From Miscanthus floridulus (lineage: Eukaryota > Streptophyta > Magnoliopsida > Poales > Poaceae), in the NCBI RefSeq assembly GCF_019320115.1, contig NC_089581.1:94362802-94426801 (forward strand): a stretch of DNA of 64,000 bases. The letters are read 5' to 3'. Below are positions 23,338-36,000 of the stretch, piece after piece. The notes beneath the pieces were generated by a model that did not search any database, was not told where the DNA came from, and worked only from the letters and a program-made list of their open reading frames with translations. Position numbers and translations under genes: made by a program. Every line of letters starts with the position of its first letter. Position 1 is the first letter of the stretch.

Positions 23338-23727
23338 GATCGTTATAAGGTTTTTGTAGTATTGTTTTACAAAAACTTCAAAATGATTTGGGATGACTAA
23401 ACTTAACTTGTTAATTTGGTCCAAATTGCTTCTAACTTATCTTATTTCTTTCTCACCATTCCTTATTTGATTAAAAAGGTTTTGTGTGGTGGAGTAGTAA
23501 TCTTACTATGCCCTATATAAAAACAAATGTTGTTTATGTGTATTATAAGCTTTGATGATTTTGTTCGTAAGAACGATTCATGCATCATGAATAATTCACT
23601 AGTTACTTCCTTCACCTCTATGTCTAGAGTTGAGTAGTGAGTCTAGTTTGAGTAATGTAATCCATCCTAGTTGCTCTTTAGACTTTGATCAAATGATCTT
23701 ACTTGGATTAAATTGGCTTCCTATAGT
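23338..23727 (+). other. Tekay-B leader
   Basis: AT-rich and non-coding. A TATA-like CTATATAAAAA (about 23512-23522) lies some 210 bases before the extra ORF. The end (GGCTTCCTATAG) resembles a weak splice acceptor. Confidence 0.5.
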
Positions 23728-24297
23728 ATAGCTTGTACCAAGATGACGCCCTGTAAGTCCACTGGACCCAAAGGAGTTCCTCATCACCAACATGCCCCTA
23801 GGAATGATGGTGCTAGCAGTAGCGGCTCTAGGCCTGATCCCCAAGTAGAGATACAAAGGATTTCTGTAGAGTTAGCACAAGCTACTAGAGATAGGGCTTT
23901 GGATGCTATACAGGTAGGAGAATTACAGGATCAATTGAGGTGTCTCACCACCACGCACAGGAACTGTGAAAGCATGTTAGTTTGTACGATGGAGGGAAGG
24001 AATGAAGCTTGGCATAGGGAAAATGTAGCTAGAGCTAGAACTCATGAGCTAGAATTCTATGTAGAAGATTTAGAAGAACATAATACCTATCTGCATGAGG
24101 AAGTTCATAGGCTTAGCAATCTACTAAATCCAAATCATGAACCCCAAGCTGATGCCATGGACCCCGGTGTCATCCTTGCCAATGATGATGAATTAGAAAA
24201 GGAAGAAGAAGAAGATCCTGAAGAATTAGTAATGATCGATGAAAGTGATAACGAAGGCGGTAATATTTCCAGAATGGATACCGAGCCCGAAGTTTAA
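23728..24297 (+). pseudogene. Tekay-B extra ORF: degraded H3-tail-like N-terminus, coiled coil, acidic tail
   Basis: The expected ATG is ATA (23728-23730), and the frame is otherwise open for about 190 codons to TAA at 24295. Residues after it read ACTKMTPCKSTGPKG..P, keeping T3, K4, T6, K9, S10, T11, G12 and K14 of the H3 tail, with two Arg codons now Cys (CGT to TGT is a single transition). Then come a Ser-rich linker, a long helix (VELAQATRDRALDAIQVGEL, HRNCESMLVCTMEGRNEAWH, LHEEVHRLSNLL) and an acidic tail (ELEKEEEEDPEELV). The central helix is clearly homologous to Tekay-A 18208-18837. An upstream TTG could extend the frame, but the acceptor-like context and homology favour a start at 23728. 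The function is unknown. Confidence 0.65.
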
Positions 24298-24472
24298 AGT
24301 AATCAAGGAAAGGAATAGAGTTGTATAATAGTTAGTTCTAGTTAAGTTAAGTAGCCTTGTTTTGGTACTTGTGGGTTTGTGTTTACATTAGTAAACTCTA
24401 TGTAATGTGTCTGGAGTAAGCTTTGGTGCAATTCAATAAAGACTTGGAATAAAGTTTGGTTTGTTATGAGCG

Positions 24473-25560
24473 ATGCATCGTACACAGGGTTCATATATTC
24501 TGGGAACTTCACAAGATGAGGATGGTATTCTAGATCTGCCACCAGTTCCAACAAATCTGGCTGATGCTATAACCGCACTTGTCAATGTGACGGCCAAAAA
24601 TTCTCGTTTGCTTCATGAGATAGCTCAAAGTAATCAGAATTAGATGCACGGAAACCGTGGTCACCACCATAACAGACAGGAGGCTACATATGATGATTTT
24701 ACAGACACAAGACCACTGGTGTTCACCAAGGTAGATGAACCATTGGAGGCTGATGACTGGCTTCGAACCATGGAGCAGAAATTTGATCTTATTCCATGCA
24801 CGGAGTATCAGAAACCTATGTTTGCCGCCCAGCAACTTCGAGGAGCAGCAAGTGCTTGGTGGGCAAACTTAGTGGCTATGCAACCTGCTAGCATTCCAAT
24901 AACTTGGGCCGAGTTTCGTACTACCTTCAGAGCCCACTATATTCTGGAAGGAGTGATGGCTATGAAGCTGGATGAATTCCTTGCTTTGAAGCAAGGGGAT
25001 CAAACCATGATGCAGTATGTGGGAAGATTCAATCACCTATCACAATATGCATCTGAATATGTCAATACTGATGCCAAGAAGAAGAGGTGGTTTATGAGAG
25101 GTCTGAATACCAAGTTGCAGACTATGATGACCACTTGTACCAATGTCACTTACCATGAGGCAGTAAATATTGCAATTGCTTCAGAGGCAAAGTATCGACA
25201 GCATAAGGAGCTCAAGAAGAAAAAGAGTATGCCATCTGGATCCTTTGGGGGAAATCAGAAGAGGTAGAGGGTGATTTATCATCTAGTACATCTTAATCGT
25301 TCGCCATAGTCTTAAGCCGGGCAACAGTCAAATGTCTGTCCTACTATAACCTACCCAAATTCTCAATAGACCAATGCTCCTAGTGGCAATGCTCCAACGT
25401 CCTAGGGTCATAATTATCCATGTTACAATTGTGGAAGGACCGGTCATTTCTCCAGGGAATGTCCATATCCCAGGCAGGCTAATCAAAATTATCAGAAGAC
25501 CCCTGCCAATCAACAATAGGGTTAGGCACCAAACAAGAACCCCAATCAGAATGCTCAGAA
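24473..25560 (+). pseudogene. Tekay-B gag with zinc knuckle
   Basis: The frame begins at ATG 24473 (MHRTQGSYILGTSQDEDG) and continues through a TAG at 24641. The gag core reads YDDFTDTRPLVFTKVDEPLE, then DDWLRTMEQKFDLI, GAASAWWANLVAMQP, MMQYVGRFNHLSQYASEYV and KKRWFMRGLNTKLQTMM. After 25267 the basic linker carries several stops (mainly TAG, one TAA), yet the same frame carries the zinc knuckle CYNCGRTGHFSRECP (25417-25461, C-x2-C-x4-H-x4-C) and runs on into the protease. Most stops sit where Gln or a transition-related codon would be expected. Confidence 0.9.
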
Positions 25561-27420
25561 GGGCAAAGATGAGAGGAAGACAGGATGGGTGTTCTATATT
25601 CAAGCTGGAGAAATTCTGGAAGGGGAGCCAGTGATGATGGGTATGTTTCCTATTGCCAATCACCCTACAGTTATACTTTTTGATTCGGGTGCATCTCATT
25701 CATTCATCAATAGAACATTTGTGGTAAAGCATGAAATTTCAATTGGGGCAACAAAGGAAAGTTTCTTTATACAGTCGCCTAGGGGACGTCTGTGTACTAA
25801 GGAAATGGTATACCAGGTACCCGTAAACCTGGGTGGGCATATTTTTCCCACTACCATGATTATCCTTAAGGATCAAGATATAGATGTAATCTTGGGAATG
25901 AATTGGATGTATCAGCATAAGGTTGTTATAGATGCTTTGAATAGAACTTTAAGGGTGAGTTTGCCTGATAGTACTTCTCAACTTCTCATCCAACTTCCAA
26001 CCTTAACAAGATCAGTGGGCAAGATTTGTGTAACTGTTGTCAAAGAGATTAGAGATATCCTGGTAGTGTGTGAATTTCTAGATGTGTTTCCTGAAGATTT
26101 ACCCGGTCTACCACCTGATAGGGATGTCCAGTTTAACATAGAATTGCAACCTGGAATAGCTCTAATTTCTCAAAGAGCTTATAGGATGCCACCTAAGGAA
26201 TTGGCCGAGTTGAAGACTCAGTTGCAAGAATTGATTGAGAAGGGGTTTATCCAACCTAGTTCCTCACCTTAGGGGTGTCCGGCAATTTTTGTAAAAAAGA
26301 AAGATGAGACCCTAAGGTTATGTGTTGACTATCGTCCATTGAATGAAGTGACCATCAAGAATAAGTATCCTTTACCTTGGATAGATTTGCTTTTTGATCA
26401 ATTGGCCGAAGCAAAAGTTTTCTCCAAGATAGATTTGAGGTTAGGATATCACCAAATCAAGATAAAGCCTGAAGATATTCCCAAAACGGCATTTACCACA
26501 AGATATGGATTATATGAATACTTGGTAATGTCTTTTGGTTTGACAAATGCTCCAACTCATTTCATGTATCTGATGAATTCAGTGTTTATGCCTGAGCTAG
26601 ACAAGTTTGTAGTAGTGTTTATTGATGACATTCTAGTATATTCCAAGAATAAGAAAGAACATGCGGAACATCTTAGAATTGTTCTGACCCGCTTGAGAGA
26701 ACATCAACTATATGCCAAGTTCAGCAAGTGTGATTTCTGGCTTAAGGAAGTACAATTTCTTGGACATGTCTTATCAGCTAAAGGCGTTGCAGTTGATCCA
26801 AGCAAAGTGAAGGATGTGCTTGATTGGAAACCACCAACCACAATTCATCAAGTTCAGAGTTTTCTGGGATTGGCGGGGTATTACCGTCAGTTTATCCTAG
26901 ATTTCTCTAAAATATCTAAGTCCATAACTGAATTGTTGAAGAACCAAGTCAAGTTTGTCTGGTCATCTGATTATGAAGAGGCTTTCCAGACCTTGAAGAG
27001 ACTGTTGACCATTGCACCAGTATTAGCCCAACCTGATATCGAGAAGCCATTTGATGTTTATTGTGATGCTTCAGGTATTGGTATTGGATGTGTGTTGATG
27101 CAAGAAGGCCGAGTCATTGCCTATGCATCCAGGCAACTTAAGCAACATGAAGAACACTATCTGACTCATGATCTGGAGTTAGCAGTTGTGGTCCATGCTC
27201 TAAAGATTTGGTGGCATTACCTGCTTGGTAATACGTGCCATATTTATATAGATCACAAGAGCTTAAAGTATATCTTTACTCAGTCAGAGTTGAACATGCG
27301 ACAAAGAAGATGGTTAGAACTGATTAAAGATTATGACTTGGAAGTACATTATCACCCCAGTAAAGCAAATGTGGTTGTAGATGCCCTTAGTCGCAAAAGT
27401 TATTGCAATTGTCTGGCAGT
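25561..27420 (+). pseudogene. Tekay-B protease, reverse transcriptase and RNase H
   Basis: The protease shows [10 protein letters not shown] (about 25677-25706, catalytic D-S-G kept) and DVILGMNWM. RT starts after [22 protein letters not shown] at 26270 replaces Trp in the P-W-G-C-P motif. [15 protein letters not shown] and the catalytic [10 protein letters not shown] (26617-26646) are intact. RNase H shows [18 protein letters not shown] (27052-27105), [18 protein letters not shown] and [11 protein letters not shown]. Gag and this part share one frame. Apart from the TAG the domain set is complete, giving the best-preserved RT/RNase H in the window. Confidence 0.92.
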
Positions 27421-28949
27421 GAGAACATTGGGTTTGACTATATGTCAAGAGATGGAGAAGTTGAATGTAGAAATGATTCAACAAGGTTGTTTGACCAACA
27501 TAATTGTTGAAGCCACTATTCGAGATCAAGTTATTGCTGCTCAGAAGGAAAACAAGGGTATAGCCCATATCAAAGAAAGGGTCAGGAATGGAAAAGCAGA
27601 ATGCTTTAGCATAGATGATGAAGGTGTGTTATGGTTCAAGGATCGCCTGGTGGTACCAAAGGTTCTTGAGTTGCGGCAGTCAATTCTGGAAGAAGCACAT
27701 GCTACTAGGTTATCTATCCATCCAGGAAGCAACAAGATGTACCATGACTTGAAGCAAAGATTTTGGTGGACTAAAATGAAAATAGAGATTGCTAGATATA
27801 TAGCAAGGTGTGATACTTGTCAAAAGGTGAAAGCTATACATTTAAGATCTGCTGGTGAATTACAACCATTACCTATTCCATCTTGGAAGTGGGAGGACAT
27901 AAGTATGGACTTTATTATTGGTCTACCCAAGACATCCAAAGGATTTAACTCAGTATGGGTTATTGTAGATCGACTCACTAAGTCAGCACATTTTCTTCCT
28001 ATCAAGACTATATATCCTATGATCCAATATGCTAACATGTATTTAGCAAGAATCATGAGCTTACATGGAGTACCAAAGACCATAGTGTCAGATAGGGGTA
28101 CACAGTTTGTCTCCAGCTTTTGGAAACACTTACATGCTTCATTAGGTACAAAATTTCTGTATAGTATAGCTTATCATCCCCAGACTGATGGTCAGACTGA
28201 AAGGGTCAATCAAGTACTTGAAGATATGTTAAGATGTTGTGTTCTTAACTATTCCAAAAAGTGGGATGAATGTCTGCCTTTGGCCGAGTTCTCATACAAC
28301 AATAGTTATCAGGAAAGCATTAGAATGGCTCCATTTGAAGCACTCTATGGTCATAGATGCAGAACCTCGCTGAGTTGGTCTAAGCCTAGAGAAAGAAGAT
28401 TCTTTGGAGTTGACCTTGTGAAAGAAATAGAAGACAAGGTTAGGCAAATACAGAGTAATTTGAAGATAGCTCAGTCCCACTAAAAGAGTTATGCAGATAG
28501 AAGATGAAGACCATTGGTATTTAACAAAGGAGATTTTGTATATCTGAAAGTATCACCAATGAAGGGAGTTACCCGTTTTGGTGTTAAAGGCAAGTTGGCA
28601 CCTCGATATATTGGACCATATCAAATTTTGGAGGTATGGAAAAGTGGCATATTGCTTGAAATTACCTGAACATCTCGTAGCTATGCATGATGTGTTCCAT
28701 GTTTCTCAATTGAAGAAGTGTCTTTGAGTGCCTGAGTAGAATGTTGAGGTTGAAGGGGTGGAACTTGAACTAGATCTAACTTATTTCGAATATCCTGTCC
28801 GAGTGTTGGATCAGAAAGATCGTGTTACTCGAAGAAGGACAATCAAGTTCTACAAGATACAATGGAATCAACATTCAGAAGAAGAAGCTACTTGGGAATC
28901 AGAAGATTACTTATTAGAAAAATTTCTAGAGTTTCTTGCATCAATATAG
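27421..28949 (+). pseudogene. Tekay-B integrase with chromodomain
   Basis: The zinc finger reads [18 protein letters not shown], then CDTCQKVKA. The DDE core has [12 protein letters not shown] (about 27906), [15 protein letters not shown] (28078-28122) and [13 protein letters not shown]. The frame is open to 28483. There TAA replaces a likely Gln codon and TGA a likely Arg codon (about 28504). A one-base insertion at about 28640 shifts the GPY region, and TGA and TAG follow at about 28724-28740. The chromodomain (VLDQKDRVTRRRTIKFYKIQW, EEEATWESEDYL) is open at 28758-28949. The chromodomain is thought to steer insertion toward silent chromatin. Confidence 0.9.
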
Positions 28950-29093
28950 AATAATGTTAGTTAAGCTAGGTTGATAAAATTGTGTTTTGTAAAGGGACCT
29001 CAACTGTTTTATGGACAGATCTTGTATGTGTTCTCGCGACACATTTCCTTTTCCATTACTTACCCTATGGCTTTGAATCTTAGGGCGAGATTT

Positions 29094-29110
29094 CTTTTAG
29101 GGGGAAGGAT
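29094..29110 (+). other. Tekay-B polypurine tract
   Basis: TTTTAGGGGGAAGGAT directly precedes the 3' LTR. The phrase GGGCGAGATTTCTTTTAGGGGGAAGG parallels the Tekay-A tract. Confidence 0.88.
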
Positions 29111-32100
29111 TGTAACACCCTGGGTGTTTAAATATTAAAAACGGGACATGTCATCATAGCATTGCAAGGCATTTGGTCATATTGCAAACTTTGATATGCA
29201 TTCACTAAAACAAGTTTACATTTATGTTATGAGTGTTGAATTGAATTGTTTGAATCAAGTTCAAAATTTGGTTTGGATTTGAATTTTTCCAGAAAACCCT
29301 GATTTTAGCATTTAAATCCTACCCTAAAAACTCATTTCAAAATCTAAGCATATTTTGGGGTTGAGCCCAAAAGCAAAAGTGTAGAGCTTGTCAAGTTATG
29401 AAAAGTTTGTTTTTGGAGTTTTCAAAGTTGTTATGAAAAATTTGAAGTAATTCAAAAAGGCATAATTCGTTAAATGTCCCCTATTTGAATTCAAAAGTTC
29501 ATTTCAAAATGTAGGCCGAATTAGGGGTTGGTTAGAAAAGCAAAGTTGTATAACTTTTGATTTTGAACAACTTTTAGTTTTGGAGATTTTTGAGTTGTTA
29601 CACAAATTTGGGAGTAATTTGAATTTGAAAACGAAGGGCAATTCTGTAAATTCTGTGAACAGTGTTCACCGCCTAAGCTACACCACCGGCAACCTTCAGT
29701 TTGCTTCCAGGCACGGTCATGGCCATCTTTGGCATCGCACTGGCGTGGTGAAGGCCACAGCGTAGCTTCGTTGCGCTTCTGAGCCGTGCTATTTAGCCTT
29801 GGCCGTCGTCGTTCGTTCCCGCTCTCTTGCTCTATTTTCCCGACGCCACGGCCATAACTTCGGCGAGCTCTCACCGTCGCTTTAGCGCACTCCTTCCGCT
29901 GAAAAGCTTATCACAGCTCTGCCTGCTACTTGCACGCCCAACCAACCTATTTTTGTCGCTTGACTTCACCGAGAACTCGCTGTCCACGCCCTTCTTCCTC
30001 GCTGCCGGCAACCTCACCCGCGATCCCATTTCGTTGTGGTCAGTGCGTTGCGGTGAGTCTCTGTCCTTGCCGAGCCGTGATTCAGTTTTGCCATGATGCC
30101 ATGGTGCTTTGTACCTTGATGCTTGATCAAATTGTCCACCACAGCCATTGGAGCGCCACCGTCGCCGTTGCTTGCTCTGTCGTGACCGTTGTGACCGTCG
30201 AACAGCGTCTCTAGTGCTCCTTCGACCTTGTGCTCTACTCAGTCGCATTTGGGGTGAGCTGCTGATGCTTCCTAGGCCATTTGTTTAAGCTTTACAAGTC
30301 TCACATCGCTAGTGTAGCGTAGCCATGCCATCGTGGTCGCCATGGCCGGCGTAGTGCTCGGTCCAGTCCGTAGCTAGTCCAGCTTGTGCCCCAAATCGAT
30401 GCGCCTAGTCGAGGGTAGTGTTTTGGTACCTTAGTCGTCACCGTTGGTCTCACCATCGGCGAGATATCGCCGGTCAGCGCGCGTGTCACCGGAGTCAGCC
30501 TGAGGTTGAAGATGACATGTGGGGTCGGGATGTCAGTGACTGTGTAGTTCAAAAATGGATTTTTCTATTTTCTGGAATGAATGAATAGTGTCTATTTTTG
30601 TTATTTTTGTGTAGATTTATTTATAGCTCCAAAAATTATGAAAATTTTTGTATGACCTCTCTGTGATGTATATTATTTAATAAAAATATGATATGTTATT
30701 TTTCAGAACTTTTTGAATGTGATGAAAATTGCTTAATTAATTAATAAATGGATTTCCATGATTTTTCTAGGCTTATTTCTTTATCCAAAAATTATGAAAA
30801 TTGTTTTGCCACTTAGTTATCATGTGATAAACATTTGAAAAAATTTTGAGGTCAATTGGAACAAGTTGATTTATTTCATAATTCTTAATTAATTAATTAA
30901 TTCATAAAAGTAAATAGTAACCTTTAGTGATTTAGGTTTTGTTTAAATTGTTGATTGAGTGATGTCTTTGGGTCATTAGTTGGTAATGATCTTTGCCAAT
31001 TGATGATTAGTATTCTGGAAAGGTTTAGTTAGTTTGACTTGTAACTCTACCACGAAGGAAAGTTGTATTCTAGTTATTAACTTTTGCATCCATCATCAAG
31101 CATCATGTTTCGTATTCCGCATCATGTTAAATATGGTATTGTTACTACGTGTAGTGAACAAAGGTGAACACGTGATAGTTAACCAAGTTGCTAAGGAAGT
31201 TAGTCCGTCTGTTGAGGTCGGATCGAATACTTGTGGAACGTCGCAGGAATCAGACTTTTCCGTCAACGAAGGCAAGCTCCGGATGCATACGGTTCTACCT
31301 TGTGTTTTGCAAATTAATTTCGCTTTTGCTTTTCGTTACTACATTAAGTGATTAAGAGTTAAGTAAAAGCCTAATTGGTGCATTACCAATATTGTTTTTC
31401 CATATCTACCTTGATTACCTGTTCTATTCGTACATGTCTAGATATGCTTGGTCATGCTTAGTCAGGTGATTACATGTCACCTGAGAATCTTAAATGGATC
31501 TTTGGTTACTTCTATTATCATGAAATATGAGCATGTGAAGTAATCAATCTAAACCAGGTGGACTCGGTGTGTGTGTGAGCCACAAGACATGGAGGTCTTG
31601 TGAGTGGCTTCTTTCCGCCTGTGTCGATTAAGGTCCGTACCATCATTGAATTGCATGAAGTGAGACTTTGTAGTACTAACCACATACTCCGGTAAGCCTT
31701 AACTTAGCGATTCTAGTACAAGAATGGCTACTCACGCACTAGGAGTGGAGACATGGTAGGAATAGCATGTACCCACGTGGCCATGGGCTAAAATGGAGTA
31801 CTGTATTCTCGGGTGGCACGGACCCATTCTTGTTCTAGAGGACCTGAGGGTAGGTTGGTATATGTAGGTCGGGGCCCTGCATATGTCGTGTGGTCTGGAA
31901 TCCCTAGCTGGGTTTATAATCGGTTTGAATCGTCATTGCTCTTCGGTTATGGAGACTCAACTCACTGTTCATCATCATAGTATTAATAACTGGAACTTGA
32001 GGCTGGTCTGAGAAAGTGTTGGATATGAAGTTTCATGATCTCAATACGGATCATGTCATCTTTGTATATGATTTTATGAAGTTTTAAATGTTGAATTAAA

Positions 32101-32686
32101 GAATTTTGTTAAAGAACTTTTACGCAAAAAAATTTGATTATTGCTAAAGCCATACCTTGAATCCCTGAGCCTACATTCCTGAGTCTTCTTAGTTTTATTT
32201 CAGTTAAGTCTTGTTGAGTACTTTTGTACTCAGGGTTCGTTGACCCTTATTGTAGGTGAGCCTCATGGGCAGATCTATTTTGGATCGTGCTGCATGACTA
32301 TTGTTCGATCTAATGATGAGAAGTAAATGTGTGGCACTTGGGCTGGGCAGTTTCATTGTGTGTTTTGTATTATATTATAATGCCACTCCACTATTTTGTT
32401 TTGTAATAATCATCAAACTTAGTTATGAGGTTTGAAACTACTGTTTTGTAAATTATGTTATTGTAAGACTTCCGCTGTTTTTACTCTGGTGTCGATATTT
32501 GAATAAATAGTGTAATACTGCAATGACTCTGTAATGTGATCCTGCTTGGAAATCGTGGATGATTCAGGGTTCCCCGAGGACACTCGACAGTCTTCTTAAT
32601 TTACCAGAAACATATTCATAGATGTCAAAGGTCGTTGAACAGTGAAAGGTGCATGTGGGCCCTATAATTTAGGAGGTTCTGCCACA
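29111..32686 (+). mobile_element. Tekay-B 3' LTR (3.58 kb)
   Basis: Begins TGTAACACCCTGGGTG and ends GGTTCTGCCACA, collinear with the 5' LTR. Hairpin 1 is at 32215-32232 and hairpin 2 is at 31462-31484 (TCAGGTGA/TCACCTGA, 8 bp). The sequence right of 32686 is unrelated to the left flank of the 5' LTR. Confidence 0.92.
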
Positions 32687-33014
32687 CTGATGGGGCTACC
32701 AACCATGCTCATGGCACCAACCATAGCAGGCATGGCGTAGCCTATCATGACCCCATCGATGTAGGTGGAGGTGGTGGCGGCCGTGATAGATGGGTCATAG
32801 CCGAGCACAACCGCTATGGCACCTAAGGCACTAGCGCGACCTGTGCCATGGTGGCCCAAGCGACGGTGCCTGGTGGGGACCAGACAGAAGGGGACGTAGC
32901 TAAGGGGTCCCCAAGAGTCATGGTGCTGGCAGAGAGGTCGGTGTCCGCACCACTAACCCCTTCTGTCATCGGAGGGGGTGTCCCGGTGGGGACATCACGA
33001 CGAGAGGGGTCGAC
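32687..33014. other. Fragment of a Tat element between Tekay-B and Tekay-C
   Basis: GC-rich, about 330 bases. The plus frame from 32848 is Gly/Val/Pro-rich (GGDQTEGDVAKGSPRV, SVIGGGVPVGTSRREG), like the N-terminal linker of the antisense ORF of grass Tat elements, whose later part is at 47512-48718. The minus frame (32662-32859) is Ala/Met-rich, like the gag hinge at 3167-3418. Its position between two Tekay insertions and the composition support a Tat origin. Which part it represents stays open. Confidence 0.5.
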
Positions 33015-36000
33015 TGTAACACCCCGGTGTTATGCCAGCATTTAGGCACTGTAATCATGCATATTGTGCATCATCAAGCATCCTAATCATACATACCTAA
33101 TCATGTAAATAATAACTGAAACCATGCTTCGAAACGTATGAAACATGCTCGTGAAACATGAATGTTGCATACACTCGTTTAGAGTTGTTTTTGCCCAAAT
33201 TATGCTTGCTAGGTTAGTAAAACATGTTTGGCTATGATTGTAAACCATCTAGAATTATTTAGCACAATTTTTGGAGCAAAGTCTGTATCTAAATTATTGC
33301 CAAATTTTGCTTTAAAAATAATTCTCCAAAATTAGGGTTTTGAGTTAAAATTCACTTTAATTTTTTAATTCAAAATCTAGCAAGAACTGGACTTTGGTCA
33401 TAAAAGCAAAGTGGTAGAGGATTAAATTCTAAGCAACTTTTATTTTTGGGCCATTTTCAAAAGAAGTCATTTTCTTTCTCAAAAGGGTATTTGAAAACTG
33501 CTATTTGAAATTTCCTTGAAAATAGAAAATTGAAAAGTGTTTCTATCCTTTCACAGGCCACCGCCTCGCTTCTCGGCCCACGGCCAAAGCCGGCTCGGCC
33601 TACCACCGCACCTGCCGCTCGCCCGCCCCACGTCTAGCCCAGCCCACCTTGCGTGCACGGCCTGCCTCCGCGCTGCGTCGCGCCGTTCCCGCGCATCGCG
33701 TCCCGACCAGCGCCAGAGCACGACCGCCGTGTGGCGACCATGCGTCGGCGATGCCCGCCGCGTGGCAATCATAGCCTGCCTCTGTTTCCACGCACCCACC
33801 TTCATCTGCTGCCCTCGTTGCGCCCCCCCACCCCCCATTTCGCACTCCCGCTCTCTCAGACGTAGCAACAGTAGCAGCGCGCGCTGCTCTCGCCATCGAA
33901 CGCCGCCGCTACCTCGCCGGCGACCTACCCCTCCTCTCATGCCTCCATTCTTCGATTCCCACCACCAAAAGCTCCGCCTAGCCTCCCAACCTCGCCTACG
34001 CTCACTCGCGGCCCCCGTCGTCAAGGAAAGGGCCGAGCTTGGCACCTCCTTCCTCTCTAGCGAGCGCGCTGCCGTGGCCACGTGGTCCGTCTCGCCACCG
34101 GGCCAACATCACCCTCCCAGCCGGTGCAGCTCAGCGTGGTGTGCATGCTGGCACCACCTGCGCCACTAGAAGGGCTCGCCGTCGGTGAGCACCGGTCAGC
34201 GAAGCTCCTCCCCTGCTCTCGGGTCGCTGACCCGTGGGGCCGTAGGGCCTAGCCGAAGTGGCGTGTCTTCTTCGCCCGGCCGAGCTAGGCCAAAATGGCT
34301 TGGGCCAAAGCCCTGAGCTAGGCCACCGCCCTCCCCTTCGCTTGGTCTGCGCAGGCCAAATGTGGCCATGTGCCACTTGTTTTCCACGGGGCGGCCCAGT
34401 AGTAATAGGAAAATTACGTTTTCAGTTTTCTTTTATTATTTGGAAAGAGAAATGCTTTGGAAAATGTTTGTATACTCAAATTTGCTCCAAATTTGTTGAA
34501 ACAAATTTTGCTAGGTTCCTTGTCACCAGATCTACATGATAAAAATATTGCATGTCATTTTTGAGATACTTTTCTGTAGAGCTTTAATTAATTCTTGGTA
34601 TTGCTGATATCTTATAAAATGGTTAGTAAATCCTATATGTATCAGAAAAATATGATTCCAAGTTTATTACTCTTCTTGTGTAATGTACTTCCTAGGAAAA
34701 ATATGTGTCATGCATGTACTATAGAAAAATTATGAGGTGTAGTTCAAGTGCCTTTAATGGCTGATTTTTATTATTTTTGCTAGAGAGCAAAATTTGTATA
34801 AAACATGCATGTGATAATTTTTGTACAGTGATTATTTGTTGTGTAGAACATAGGAAAAATATTTCATCTGTTGTTTGACACTTTTCACAGTACAAAGTAT
34901 TTTCATGTTCATAATCATGCCATAGCTTGTTATTTTTGTGTAGGCTAATCCACTCATTCAAATACCATAAAAATTTGATGGTAGACTACTTAGGGTAGTA
35001 CTGTGCTATGGTAATTTTCTAAGATTTTTCTAAGCAATTAAAATAGATGTTGCTATTCAAACCTATTATTAATTAAGGTTTAATCAAGTGTTGCTTTATG
35101 TGTGATTAAGAAATTAGTGAAGCTTTGGTGTATCTTTGAAGCATTTAATGAGATGTGTTGACTTAGCATATTAGTAGTAGAAGAGAACGCAGTAGATGAC
35201 ATGTGCTTGTAGTATATGTTTTTGGATGTTGTTGACTACCTTGCATTCAAGCATATCCATTGTATTCATTTCATCCGATGCACTTTTTGCATAAGCACTT
35301 ACGCACATGCATCATACAGGATCGCAAACCGAGAACCCAGTCATCATACCTGAGGAGCCCAAGGAGCAGCTCGAGGTGCAGCCGCAGGAAGTGACCGAAG
35401 CCGACGAGGAGGACGTTGAGGAACTTTCGGAGTGCCCCGATCACCGCCCGAGATCCTTCGAGAGAGGCAAGCCCCGGAGCATTTTCTCCCTGGTTTGCAA
35501 TTGTTAATTAACTGCTTTACTTTAATTGATGCATTACGTTCAGGAGTTGTTTGCAACCGTTGCTGCATTATACCTTGTCTACCTTTATTATAATATATCC
35601 TTGTTACCCTAGTATCCGCTGTCGAGTCAATGCTTAGCTGGCTTAGACCGGTAGAAGTCGGGTGATTTCCTGTCACCTACGAGCTATAGGTGGTTACCTA
35701 GATCTGCTTGGATGACTATGAAGTCATGGTATAACTAAGTGTTAAATAAAGTTGAGACCGGACGGAGACTTATAGAGTTTTGGACTGTAGTGCTTTCCGT
35801 CTGTGTCGATTAAGGACCAACCGTTGTTGGGCCTCGAGTCATGTTGAACGCATACCTTACATTTAGCTGGCCGAATAAAGTACCTTTTGACCATGAAGCT
35901 AGGAGATTATTTGGGCCGAGTAGATTGCCCGCAGCGCACTGTGCCGGAGCAGGTGTGGTAGGACACGGGGGCGAGATGATAAGACCAAAGTGCAGTCGGT

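Larger units (their letters stand above)
19741..32686 (+). mobile_element. Tekay-B: Ty3/gypsy chromovirus, plus strand, two full LTRs
   Basis: Order: LTR 19741-23322, primer-binding site, degraded H3-tail-like ORF, gag, protease, RT, RNase H, integrase with chromodomain, polypurine tract, LTR 29111-32686. In the first 60 bases of the two LTRs I count four transitions and one single-base deletion, so the insertion is not recent. The flanks do not carry a matching 5-bp target duplication (AATAT on the left, CTGAT on the right). The left flank is Tekay-A LTR and the right flank is Tat-type sequence. Confidence 0.92.

Noticed and set aside
23512..23522. TATA box of an internal promoter for the Tekay-B extra ORF
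   Set aside because: CTATATAAAAA is well placed, but the surroundings are AT-rich and no counterpart stands at the same place in Tekay-A or Tekay-C, so I only mention it in the leader entry.
33537..34169. 210-codon plus-strand frame in the Tekay-C 5' LTR and its 247-codon counterpart at 44119-44862
   Set aside because: They are Arg/Pro/Ala-rich translations of a GC-rich block. The two LTR copies lose the common frame after about 110 codons, and opposite-strand frames are just as long.
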